Assembly: GCA_001600055.1 (NCBI GenBank)
Contig: BCIV01000008.1
Span: 744,001-808,000 of the forward strand
Direction of reading: 5' to 3'
DNA from: Filobasidium wieringae
Lineage: Eukaryota; Basidiomycota; Tremellomycetes; Filobasidiales; Filobasidiaceae
Length of the DNA: 64,000 nt
Part shown: positions 23,875 to 33,699 of the stretch, in pieces
How the letters are laid out: each line of letters begins with the position of its first letter
How positions within the stretch are numbered: position 1 is the stretch's first letter
Made by a program: the position numbers and the translations under genes
Notes under the pieces: generated by a model
What the model was told of the DNA's origin: nothing
The model's database searches: none
Seen by the model: only the letters and a program-made list of their open reading frames with translations

Positions 23875-25586
23875 ATGGTTAAAGCTGTCGTTGCTGGTGC
23901 CGCCGGTATGTCCTCGATCCTGTCCGGTCCGGTTATCTGGGGCATCGCAGACTCCGCTAGAAACTAGCGAGAATTGTCGATCGCCTGTAGAAGCAATCGT
24001 GGCCCAGCACTCTTAGGATATGAGCACGTTCGGTTAGCTGATCTTTCTTCTCCTTGCTTTCTCTTTTGCTTTGACGGTATCTCGAAACTCGCTCACTTGG
24101 ACAAACTGCGCATCTGGCGTTCCTCCTTTTCGTGACCTAATACCCTTCGTCCCCTTATTCTCTCCTCCTCTCTGTATCTCATGGCTATCTTTCCTTTCGA
24201 ACCTCGTCAACTGCAGGTGGAATCGGACAACCCTTGTCTCTCCTCCTCAAGCTCAACCCTCTCATTACTGAGCTCAGCTTGTACGATGTCGTCAACGCCC
24301 CCGGTGTAAGCCCTTCTCTCCTCCTCTGCCTCCCACCTTTATCCTAACTCAGTTGTGCTCTCGCTCTCTCTCTTTGATCAGGTCGCGGCCGATCTCTCCC
24401 ATATCCCCACCCCAGCTCAGATCAACGGATTCCTTCCTAACACCGGTTCTCAGGGAATCAAAGGACCCGAAGAGGAGAAGAGGGGAGCTTTCAACGCTTT
24501 GAAGGGTGCCGACATTGTTGTCATTCCCGCTGGTGTTCCTAGGAAGCCTGGTATGACGTGAGTATCCGATTTATCTTCTGGGTTGTTTCAAGGATAAAGC
24601 TGATCGAGGATCTTTCCTAATAACAGCCGTGATGACCTTTTCGTAAGTTAAGAACGAAACTGGGTAACAGTATCGATTGACTGATCGTCCATAAATTTCT
24701 GAAACTTCTTGTGCTTATCAGAACGTAAGTTGACAGAGTTCAAGATTAGCAACCGCGTTGTACTGATAACCAGCTCCACCGATTTCAGATCAACGCTGGA
24801 ATTTGTGCCACTTTGGCTGAATCCATCGCTGAGGCTTGTCCCAAGGCTTTCATCTTGGTCATTTCCAACCCTGTCAACTCCACCGTTCCCGTCTTTGCCG
24901 AGGTATTGAAGAAGAAGGGAGTCTTCGACCCCAAGCGGTAAGCGTTAACAAGCACTTGTTCTCTTCGGAACTCGACTAAAGTGATCATGCCTTTCCATAG
25001 ATTGTTCGGTGTTACCACCTTGGACTGCTTGCGAGCTTCCACCTTCGTCGCCAGCGTGGTCGGCGAGCCTACCGAGGCCGGCAAGTACGTCATCCCCGTC
25101 GTTGGAGGACACGCCGGACACACCATCTTGCCTCTCCTTTCTCAATCCAAGCCCGCTATTCCCTCTTCCTTCCTCTCTGACAAGTCCAAGCGTGATGCTT
25201 TGACCCACCGAATCCAGTTCGGAGGTGACGAGGTCGTTGAGGCTAAGGCTGGTACCGGATCCGCTACCCTCTCCATGGCTCAAGCCGGAGCCGAGTTCGC
25301 CGACAAGGTTATGCGTGCCGCCTTCAAGGGAGAGACCGGACTTGTTGCTCCTTCTTACGTCAACCTCGAATCCGATCCTTCCAACGGAAAGACCATTCAG
25401 AGCGAGATCCGAAAGAACTTGGCCTACTTCAGTGTCAACGTCGAGTTGGGCAAGGACGGTGTTGCCAAGCTCAACCCTATCGGAAAGATCGACGAAGTCG
25501 AGACTGAGCTCTTGAAGCAGGCCGTTCAGGACCTTGAGCCCAGCATCGTCAAGGGACAAGACTTTGCTCCCGCTGCTAAGCTCTAA
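23875..25586 (+). CDS. Malate dehydrogenase with C-terminal AKL (peroxisomal type)
   Basis: NAD-dependent malate/oxaloacetate interconversion. Exons 23875-23905, 24217-24305, 24382-24557, 24627-24642, 24722-24724, 24789-24937 and 25001-25586 give 349 aa. Visible motifs: the Rossmann loop GAAGGIGQP split by intron 1, the active-site arginine loop [23 protein letters not shown], and the catalytic histidine in [10 protein letters not shown]. The protein starts directly at [12 protein letters not shown], so it has no mitochondrial presequence, and it ends in AKL, a standard type-1 peroxisomal signal. This suggests a role in beta-oxidation redox shuttling or the glyoxylate cycle. Intron 1 is unusually long (311 nt). 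The Asn of DLFNINAG appears to come from a 3-nt exon. Confidence 0.94.
24722..24724 (+). other. Single-codon (3-nt) microexon in malate dehydrogenase
   Basis: The sequence CTTATCAG, then AAC, then GTAAGTTG places one codon (Asn) between a perfect acceptor and a perfect donor. The flanking introns would be 24643-24721 (79 nt) and 24725-24788 (64 nt), each with a CTGAT branch-like site. Including AAC gives DLFNINAG, the usual family sequence; skipping it leaves the frame intact but deletes the conserved Asn. Confidence 0.7.
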
Positions 25587-25953
25587 ATGGGTTCGGTCGT
25601 GGTGTGTGTCAAACCCTTGTTAGACAGATGTTACAAGATTTCAGTGAATACAAATATGGGAAATGATATGATGTACTTGAGGTCTATGATATGTTTCTCG
25701 AGCGTTAATCGTTGTTTCCAGTCATCCAGTCATGTTCCACGGTGATGGTGTGTTTCAGCGTGAATGGATCCGCGCTCATTCGGTCTCAAACGTTCTAAGC
25801 GCGAATCGGTAGAATCGTCTCGACCGTATCACACAAATTCACCAAGCTGTTCAGATTGAGGCTATTCCACTCAACTCACCAGGAACTGATTGCATACCTG
25901 TTCTGCCCTTCCGTCAAACTCTGGACCTTACAGATCGCTGGTTGCTGAATAGA
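25587..25953. other. Intergenic region after malate dehydrogenase
   Basis: About 370 bp holding the malate dehydrogenase 3' end and the promoter of the first F-box-like gene. Nothing else recognised. Confidence 0.45.
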
Positions 25954-27475
25954 ATGGTACGTACGGACTGGAACCGTTGCGGATCAGACATGACTGATTG
26001 GGCTCGTCTCACTCAGCCTCCCAAATCCACCAAAAAAGCTGCTCTCGGCAACGGTTTGGTCAAAGTCAAATCGCCAAGCGCATCTCCCTTTGCCACGAGA
26101 CCTCGCGCTACTCAGGTTGTGGCGGATGTCTTCAACAACTCTTTGCTATGCGATGTTATTTTCTCCTTCATAACGGACAAGAAAAAACTCCGCCAACTGT
26201 CGGTTCTAAGCAAGCCATGCTTCAAATCAGTGGTCAAGGCGCTATATTCCCATGTAGAGATCAGTGATATCAAGCGTATGATGCAGACAGATTGCAATTT
26301 CGTACGTTACCCTTTTCGAAATTGAGACCAATATGTTCACGCATTTCTCGTGTTGACAGCACCGATTAACCAACTATCTGCATTCTGTCAATACGCTGGA
26401 CTTGGGTCATGTATTCGCGTTTGAGGAAGTCGATATCAAGAAGTACGGTCAACAATTCCCCAATCTAAAAGCTCTCCTATGCCAGCAGTCTCATCCTGAA
26501 ACCGGGGCGGTGTTGCTCATACACATAGACGTGCTGGGTAATGGTGGCGTCCACGACCTAGATATGGTTAGACTAGCTGATATGTACGAGGACCAAGGTA
26601 CTACGCGGGAGTGGCTCGGGGAGATTCTCGATCAGCCACTGTGCTTCTTCGGAAAGGGTCAGAAATATCGTTTGACAACATTGGCTGACTGCGACCGAAC
26701 CAGTGAACTCGTCTGCGAACTTTCGCAAGGCATATACCGCGATCATTGGAATACTACGCAACCCCTTTTCCATCAGTTTGCTAGCTCACTAACACTTAGC
26801 CGCAAACAATCCCTTCAATCGGTTCGGGCTTTGATCTTGTTGGATCAGCCGAATTGCTGGACCGACTTGGTCAATGCTATTCGAGCGTGTCCCCTGCTGG
26901 AAACGCTGCGAGTCCTTGTCAAGCACGACCAAGAAACTACCAAAATGTCAAAGGCGACATTTCAACGGCTAAATCTGGCGATCGGCTCGTGTTATAGGCT
27001 CCGCAATCTGAGCTTCTTTATCAGCAAAGGATCAGCGGAGACAATTTATCAAGGATTTGGCCTTCATCACTTGTACAACTGGAACATGCCTGGACTCGAA
27101 ACTCTAGAATGCAGCCTACCCTTCAATACCAAGATCTCCCTCGGAAGTAGTATTCAGAGTAAATGGGAACCAAATTCCTCTCTTTCCACTCTGAGGACCG
27201 CAACCTTCTTCATGCCGGACTATATCGAGGAAATAGACCCTTGCACATTCGCTAGAGATCTGGTTGAGAGCTTTCCTCCCGCTTGCCACATCCGATTCGA
27301 GCTGAGGCGTGACATCGACGAGGATTGGTCCTGCGATGGTGATCTGGACAGATGTGCAATTGCGGAACAACGACATAGAGATTGCGGCTTAGCATTACGG
27401 ATCAGAAATGAATTCATTGAATCCCTGGAACCGGCGGCCAAGCCCGGCTTCTCACATATCCAAGAGATCGATTGA
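25954..27475 (+). CDS. F-box-like protein, tandem copy A
   Basis: Two exons, 25954-26301 and 26360-27475, give 487 aa. A degenerate F-box-like segment lies near residues 60-105 (LLCDVIFSFITDKKKLRQLS then KSVVKALYSHVEIS), followed by a long region with leucine-rich spacing but no clear repeat unit (VNTLDLGHV, FPNLKALLCQ, LRNLSFFIS). The likely role is a substrate-recognition subunit of an SCF ubiquitin ligase, but this is inferred only from the weak F-box. The next gene downstream has the same two-exon layout, and its second exon begins with similar sequence. The start ATG is the first in frame; another at 25990 is also possible. Confidence 0.65.
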
Positions 27476-27790
27476 GACCGAGATGCGGAAACGGAAGCAT
27501 TCCAGGTACAATCAGCTCAAGCAGCGTTGTTAGTACAATCAGCTTTCCCACTCATGCCACTCATCGGTTTCGAGATGTGTAATAGCATATATAACATGAT
27601 AATTATGATATTGGTAGACAGAATTTATAACGTTATAACATACGCAGTCCACTACATAGCACCATATCTAGGGCAGGTAAAGCGGACCATCAGCAATAGT
27701 GACAGAAAGATCGTGTCGTCAGATACTACTGCTTGAAGATATCTTCCGCATTCACCAAGTCTTCAAGCGTACCATCAGTATTCATCGACC
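27476..27790. other. Spacer between the two F-box-like genes
   Basis: About 315 bp, A/T-rich around 27580-27650. No gene or repeat recognised; it should hold the promoter of copy B. Confidence 0.45.
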
Positions 27791-29298
27791 ATGGCTGCTC
27801 ATGCTATATACCAGAACGACCTTATCAGAGACCTCGTGGTAGAGGCAGTCTCATCCTTAGATTCTGGTAAGCAGACTATCGACAAACTCCTCACAATCGA
27901 TAAGGCGTTTTTCGCGTCTGCTGTGAAGTCACGGTGGAGCGAGATACGTGAGGATCGTTTGTCCAAATGCAAGAACACTGGTTGCCCTGAGGTGAGTCAC
28001 GGTTTGCCATCAAACTCTTGTTCGAGAGCTGGGCGTGATATGGTGTGTTCATCGGGTAGGAACGTCTCGCCGTGTACGCCGCAGCGGTTCGGACTGTGAA
28101 AATTGGGTTACAGCCGGATATCACCAAAATCGATATCAAGAGTTACCGCCAGTCTTTCCCAAACGTACGGTTCATCCAGACCGATGTTGTGGCAAAGGAA
28201 GCTAGGCGCCCCTGGATTCACGGGACATGCAGGGGCAGCCTGCGCGCTTCGATCAAAGTGAACTGCATGCCTCATGAGCTTGAGCTATCTGGAGAAGATG
28301 TCGATGATTTGGCTATCCGCATTTCCGATCCCAGACTTGGCCTGACAGGTCCACAGCCGTCCTTCAGACTTGTATCGCTCCAATTTGGTCCGCCTACTGT
28401 ACCTCTACAGGAGAACAGCTACATGCGTGATCGATTACGAGACTCCTCGACATCAACCTTCCTTATCGCGCGTAGCGACGCCAGCCAAGACATCAAAAGC
28501 AAAGTCGATGAGAAGGACGAATCGATGGAACTCGACGTTTTGCGCTCCACAGCATCCGACGATCTTTATCTCTTCGGATACATCCGGCATCTACATCTAC
28601 TCGACGTGGCGTCCACGACTTACTGGCTCAGAAGATTGATCACCTGCACATGCCATCTGAAGAGCTTGGCCGTTATAGCGATAGGGGGTCGGGATCATGT
28701 ATCCCTTTGGACCGCTCTTGCGCCATCTGTCAACACGCTCGAATCCATCCAATTATACGGTGATTCCAGTTACGCGGAGGATGGGGCATGGAGGTTTGAT
28801 AAAGAGTTCGTTGGTCATTTTGACAATAAACGGTTGAACTTTATTCGGGGAAACTTCGATTTTGAGGCTGCCATTGAAATCCAACGGAAGATAATCCCCC
28901 CACGAACCAACCCGTCATCGCCCATCCGTCGAGTCGAGCTTTATATAGAAAAACAAGTGCGTTGGTCAAACATTCCATACAGCACTTTCCCTCTCGTTTT
29001 GGGGGCTGTCCTTACAGAAACATTCCACGCGGACTGCCGTTTGATCAACCAAGAAGTTCAGTCCAGCAGGGATGATATGATTTATCCCCTGGACTGGGCT
29101 GAGGCCCAGTCTAGTACTCGTAGCGTCTCTTCAGCGCTCTATCTTAGACGAATCTTTCTGAAGCTTATAAGAAAGCGACTAACACCTGGATTCAAGAACG
29201 TTAATAGCACAGATCATCAATCGGACGGCGATGATTCAGACTCATCGGAAGTCTTCGCGCATAGCTCGGATATGGGCTCTGACGCGTTTGATGATTAG
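27791..29298 (+). CDS. F-box-like protein, tandem copy B
   Basis: Two exons, 27791-27991 and 28060-29298, give 479 aa. The N-terminal ~65 residues form a short helical module that could be a highly degenerate F-box. The start of exon 2 (AAAVRTVKIG..., IDIKSYRQSFPNVRFIQ) lines up with copy A (LHSVNTLDLG..., VDIKKYGQQFPNLKALL), and the single intron is in the same place and phase. The C-terminus ends in an acidic, Ser/Asp-rich tail. Function is unknown; by analogy with copy A it may select substrates for ubiquitination. The two genes look like an old tandem duplication. Confidence 0.62.
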
Positions 29299-29487
29299 GA
29301 TCCGAAGACAGCAAGAATGAGGATGAGAGCGATGTCCGGAAACGGCGAATATATGTATGTATGGTAAATCTATGTCATCGAGGATGCATGACATGAAGAT
29401 GACATCAGATGCCCTGGCTTTTTCGGGCCTTGGGCTGCTGTAGCTGTAACATTGCGAGCCGAGCCGGGGGTTCTGTTAGCGAGTGTG

Positions 29488-30727
29488 TTATTCCTTGTCC
29501 TTGAGTGACTTGACATGCTCTCCCTTCTTGGCCTGTTCTTCGTCCTTTTGCAGTCGACGTCTGTAACCAGGGAAATACAGTATCAGCAACTTGCGTCCTG
29601 AGGTTTTGGCAAGGATAGCTAGCCGTACCTCTTTACGTCCCACTAAGGCCAAACATGAAGGGATCACCATCAGCAGCGCTTCTTGCGTTTGCAGAACAAG
29701 AACTCCTCACATTATGCACCCGAGCAAAATTGACTTCCATCACAGTAATCTGCTCTCTCAAAAACTCAAGATCTTCCTTGATTCCCTTCAGGTTCTTCTT
29801 GGCGGTCGTCGATTTTTCAGATAGCAAAAGTACAGCCTCAGCGAGAGGGTACATCAACATCGTGTTGGCCTGTCACGCATAATAGAACTGAATGAGCGAA
29901 TGAAGCAAGTAAGCAGAAATGGTGTGGAAAACTCACGCCCAACCACAATCCAACCTGTCCGTTCTCTTCGACTTGAGCTTCAGCGTAAAGCGTATCGTTC
30001 AATTCGTATAAAGTCTTGAGCGGCTTCTGTCCGGGAACCTTTCCATTCTCAACTTCTTCTTCAGTGGCCTCGAGCTCATTGGCTTCAGCAATGAGATCGT
30101 CTTCATCTTCATCTTCGTCCAGATCATCCTCTTCTTCTTCCTCATCTTCCTCATAAGAGTCATCATCCGCCTTGGGAGGTACAGTTGGCTTTGTTCCCAG
30201 CCTCTTGCACTAGGAAGGGTTTTTAAGATCAGCTCCAAGGGAGAGAGATAGATTTGGCAAGATCGACGGTCAACCCACACGTCTGGCTTCCAAGAATTTG
30301 ACGACTTTCAAAGTCTCGTCGATATCCGGGATCTTGGTCTCAATCCCCTTTCTTCTGTTCTGCAAGCTGACCTCCATATACTGGTATTTGCTGTACGGAG
30401 ATATCGTTGATGCCTCAACACCTCAGGTATGGAGGAAATGCGTATGTGCTGAACTCACGAAGTCATCTCCTTGAAAGAAGACATGATTCCTTCAACGCCT
30501 GCATCTTGTCCACCGACGAAATCATCGACGTTTGTCTGAGAACGGAGAATGTTGGGCTTAGATCGAGTTCACTGTGCTTGGACGGAAACACTTACCACAA
30601 AAGGGGCATACGGGATTCCTCGAGGATTGCTCTTATCGATGGTATCGTTATGAATACCGATAGTAGCGATCCCGCCGAAAGCGGATTTTGGTTTGCTAGG
30701 ACCTGCAACAGCATTGGGTCCAGACAT
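29488..30727 (-). CDS. PAC10: Prefoldin subunit 3
   Basis: Alpha-type subunit of the prefoldin hexamer, which hands nascent actin and tubulin to the CCT chaperonin. Exons in order: 30596-30727, 30459-30535, 30279-30390, 29937-30209, 29711-29869, 29629-29642, 29488-29560; 279 aa. Family marks are NPRGIPYAPFV, KYQYMEVSLQNRRKGIE, VGLWLGANTMLMYPLAEA, KEDLEFLREQITVMEVNFAR and the near-terminal HNWDVKRR. Coiled-coil heptads flank the central hairpin. It is longer than the usual ~190-200 aa because of a very acidic insert (about residues 121-165) between the N-terminal helix and the hairpin, and a Lys-rich tail. One coding exon is 14 nt. Intron 3 uses the donor GTGGGT, chosen because it restores the frame. 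Confidence 0.93.
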
Positions 30728-31125
30728 GATGGCGATGTTACTTATAACAAGCGTAATAGACGAGCAAAGGAATGGGCTATAGCTGTACTGATCATTCATC
30801 AAGATTCATTCAAACTCGGCCACAGTTCCGACAGAGCACTCTGCGCGTGTTTTCACGTGTCCATCCCGATACGTATGACGAGTAAAGTTCAACGTTTCAG
30901 AGCGACATATGCATCAAGCCATACTATAGAACAAACAAACCCCTAATGGATTTACGTGTACAGATCAAACCAAACCATAGCCTTAATGAGCGTTATCGTC
31001 GTGAATCGTTTCATTTCCTAATCCCACTTGTCGTAGCAAGTCATCAATAAAAACCCTAATACCCAAAACTTCCTTCAATTCCCAGAACCAATGACCAATG
31101 ACCAAACGTTCTCGATCAACGAGAT
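30728..31125. other. Intergenic region between prefoldin and PL14-like gene
   Basis: About 400 bp with the prefoldin promoter and the 3' end of the PL14-like gene. No other feature recognised. Confidence 0.45.
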
Positions 31126-32292
31126 TTAGTTGATAATGGCCATACTCCAGTCCTTGAACCAAGCGGTTTGGTCGATAGGGGAGGCCCATTCGTTTCCATG
31201 TCCACCGAAGAAGGTCTGAGCTTGGATTCCGCGGAAGACGACGTCGCCACGAGTTCGCAAGGTAAGGCCGGAGAGGTTGATTTTGGATTCGCCGTTGATG
31301 AAGATTTGGAGTTCGCCTGTAAAGGAGAAACAGAGTTTATCAGATGCACAACGTCATGACAAGGAGGGATGGACTTACCGTTAGCCTGACCGACATCGTT
31401 GAGCTTGACTCGCTGAGCGATGGTGTTCCAAGATCCGCCGGAGAAGTAGAAGGAGCCGCGTCCGACTGATGAAGTACACGTTCAGAGACAGATACTTGAT
31501 TTGGATCGTTAGGAGAACACTCACTGGAATCACCGTAAGCGGGATTGATCTCGCTCATAGGAGGGCAGTGAGTGTAGCTTTCAGGTTGAGTAGCAGAAGT
31601 GGGAAGGTAGTTGTATGCTTCTGCCGCTCCGTTAGGTCCTGATCATGACGAAAGACTGTCAATCCAGCTCTTCAAGTAGCTCGGAAGAGGGCTCGAGACT
31701 CACGCCACATCATCCTCAAACTGAAACACTGATCCCTATCCTCCTGTCTCCCACCGGAACAACTCCTAGCAATGTCCTCATTCGAACCTCCATAAACCCC
31801 GGGCAACTTTCCACCCAGGTTCCACTGGAAACCTTCTTGGAAGAAGACAGAGTATCCGAAAGTGAGCTCCTTGGCACGGGTGATATCGTCCTGCCAGACA
31901 CCAGTTCCGGCAGTAGCGGTGGCACCCCAAGAGGGACCGTTGGAGTAGAAAGAGAAACCTCCTTTGGGAGCATCTTTGTTACCGGGGTTGATGCTTCCTG
32001 CAGGGAAGAATGAGACGATGGAAGAATGACCGTCAGGGGCTTTGTCGGTCGTGGGTTTCTTCCCTTTTTGAATGGGGAGACCTGCTTTGAGGTTGAATCG
32101 GGGAGAAAGGGAGGTGGAAGTTGTCCAGGATGAAGCGGATGAGTATCCTCCTGCGGGGAAGAGTTGGGACTGGAGGTAAGATCCTCGAGCGTCTAGCTCG
32201 TTGTTACGGGGCTCGATGGGGACTGCTGAAGCGGAAGATGCCAGAGCAAGCGCCATGACTACGGATTTGATGGTGGAGGTGAAGGAAACCAT
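31126..32292 (-). CDS. Secreted polysaccharide lyase family 14-like protein
   Basis: Exons 31704-32292, 31525-31638, 31379-31465 and 31126-31316 give 326 aa. The N-terminus is a clear secretion signal (basic start, then VVMALALASSASAVP, with cleavage probably after Ala-Ser-Ala). The mature part has the jelly-roll features seen in fungal PL14/alginate-lyase-like proteins: ELTFGYSVFFQEGFQWNLGG, KLPGVYGG, RMMWRPNGAAEAY, FSGGSWNTIAQRVKLND, LTLRTRGDVVFRGIQAQTF, FFGGHGNEWASP. The likely substrate is an acidic glycan such as glucuronan, but specificity cannot be read from sequence. A TATA-like CATATAAG lies about 150 bp upstream on its strand (32441-32448), as in regulated genes. Confidence 0.82.
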
Positions 32293-33549
32293 TGATAATG
32301 ATGATGAGGACTGCGGTGCCGAAGCTGCGGATTGATGTGCAGGTAAAGGATTGAGGGAGAGTGGCTGGTCGTGTGTTTGTGTGTCCTGTCGAAGGAGACT
32401 GATTGAATGAGAGTGAAAGTGTAGAAGGCTATCAAAGCTTCTTATATGCCAAGCGAGAACAAGGAGAGTGAGTGAGAAGAGGTGAGAGGGAGAGGGAAAG
32501 GATGAGTAGCAAGTGAGAACAAGCGACGAATTGATGGAAACGTGCTGCGCTGTGTGAGATCAAACGGACAAAGATAGAATTCAACATTTCACCCTTTCAC
32601 GCGTCGTACCGAGTTCACTTTTGTTCCCGACGGTCGATCACCAGCAGCAACGCGACACGGCTTACGGCATACAATCCCGCCGTGTTTCACCTTGCCATCT
32701 TCCACCGGCAGGATCACGACAGAGCAAGGAGAATAACCTCAACCTGGCACAAAAGCCGAGGCAGGGGATCGAATATTGCTGTACCATGACTCACGCAGGA
32801 TACCTGTGGAACGTCCATACCTTCTCTCGGAGTATCTTCAGATGTACAACGTTCGAGACAACGAGGGAATCGAACGTGGGTCTTAGGTACCGGTTCAACA
32901 CAGCGTAACCGGCCCGGCTGTGCGAAAGTCGTCTACAGCGAGTTGATAGCGGAGGTCGTGCACATACGGTACTTCTCATCTCCAACGTATCGTACGTTCC
33001 CTTGGACGATGGAACCTAAAACCAGCGGGGTGCGGTGCAAGGGGAGCGGGAGTCATACTGAGAGACAACGGTGCCAAGCCTAGCCAAGCTGTGTGCGTAT
33101 ACTGGCAGCTGTCGCGATACCAGATCAGTCGACCCGAACCCACGTTATCTGTAAACCGCGGTAAGCTATGCCTCGAGTACTCAATAGTGCTCATGCCTGA
33201 TACGATATTTGCGATCTGTCCGATCGATCTCCCAACCTGAATAGGCTCTGCCTCATCCTGAATTCTAACTGTCCATAGCAGGGACTATTCCACTGATCCC
33301 ACCATGTACAGGTCGAGTTTGAACGACGGCTCACTAAATACTTCTCAGGTTCTCACATAATCCTCACGCGCTAAACCGCCCACTAATGATCATGAAACGC
33401 GAGCGAGTCACAACCGCTGTACATCCGATCACGTGACTGAGCGACTTTTGGACGGCCCAGTCAACCAAAGATAATGATCTCTCGTAAATGACTCGGGGAA
33501 TCCTAAATCTCCCTCAACTTATTCTCAACCTTCCCGCTCAAGCTCTTGA
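32293..33549. other. Divergent promoter region PL14-like/ArgRS
   Basis: About 1.25 kb between divergent genes. The left part (32300-32520) is purine-rich on + and holds the PL14-like promoter. The remainder has only short open frames without domains. No tRNA or repeat recognised. Confidence 0.45.
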
Positions 33550-33699
33550 CGAGAACATATTCCCAAAACGTCTTTACTCGCTTCCTCGATTACCCGAGGA
33601 TTATCACGGCCGAGCAAGAATCTATATCGTTCTCTGCTCGTTATTAGAAGAACCCCTTTCTCTCCCTCTTCTTTCCATAATCTACCCGTCAGCTCAAGA
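33550..33699 (+). promoter_or_regulatory. AUG-less in-frame 5' extension of ArgRS (putative mitochondrial presequence)
   Basis: From TGA at 33547-33549 to the annotated ArgRS ATG there are 50 open codons in the ArgRS frame. They contain no ATG. After the first two codons they encode no Asp or Glu, but eight Arg/Lys and many Ser and Leu (for example KTSLLASSITRGLSRPSK), a composition typical of mitochondrial presequences. An ACG at 33568-33570 sits in the context AAAACG with A at -3, like the strong CAAAATG starts in this window. Initiation at ACG would give a dual-localised enzyme. Confidence 0.5.

Noticed and set aside
23906..24216. snoRNA inside malate dehydrogenase intron 1
   Set aside because: No paired C and D boxes or hairpin-hinge-ACA layout could be seen by eye.
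24945..25559. 204-codon minus-strand frame opposite malate dehydrogenase
   Set aside because: Antisense shadow caused by codon bias in the last MDH exon; no domain, low-complexity composition.
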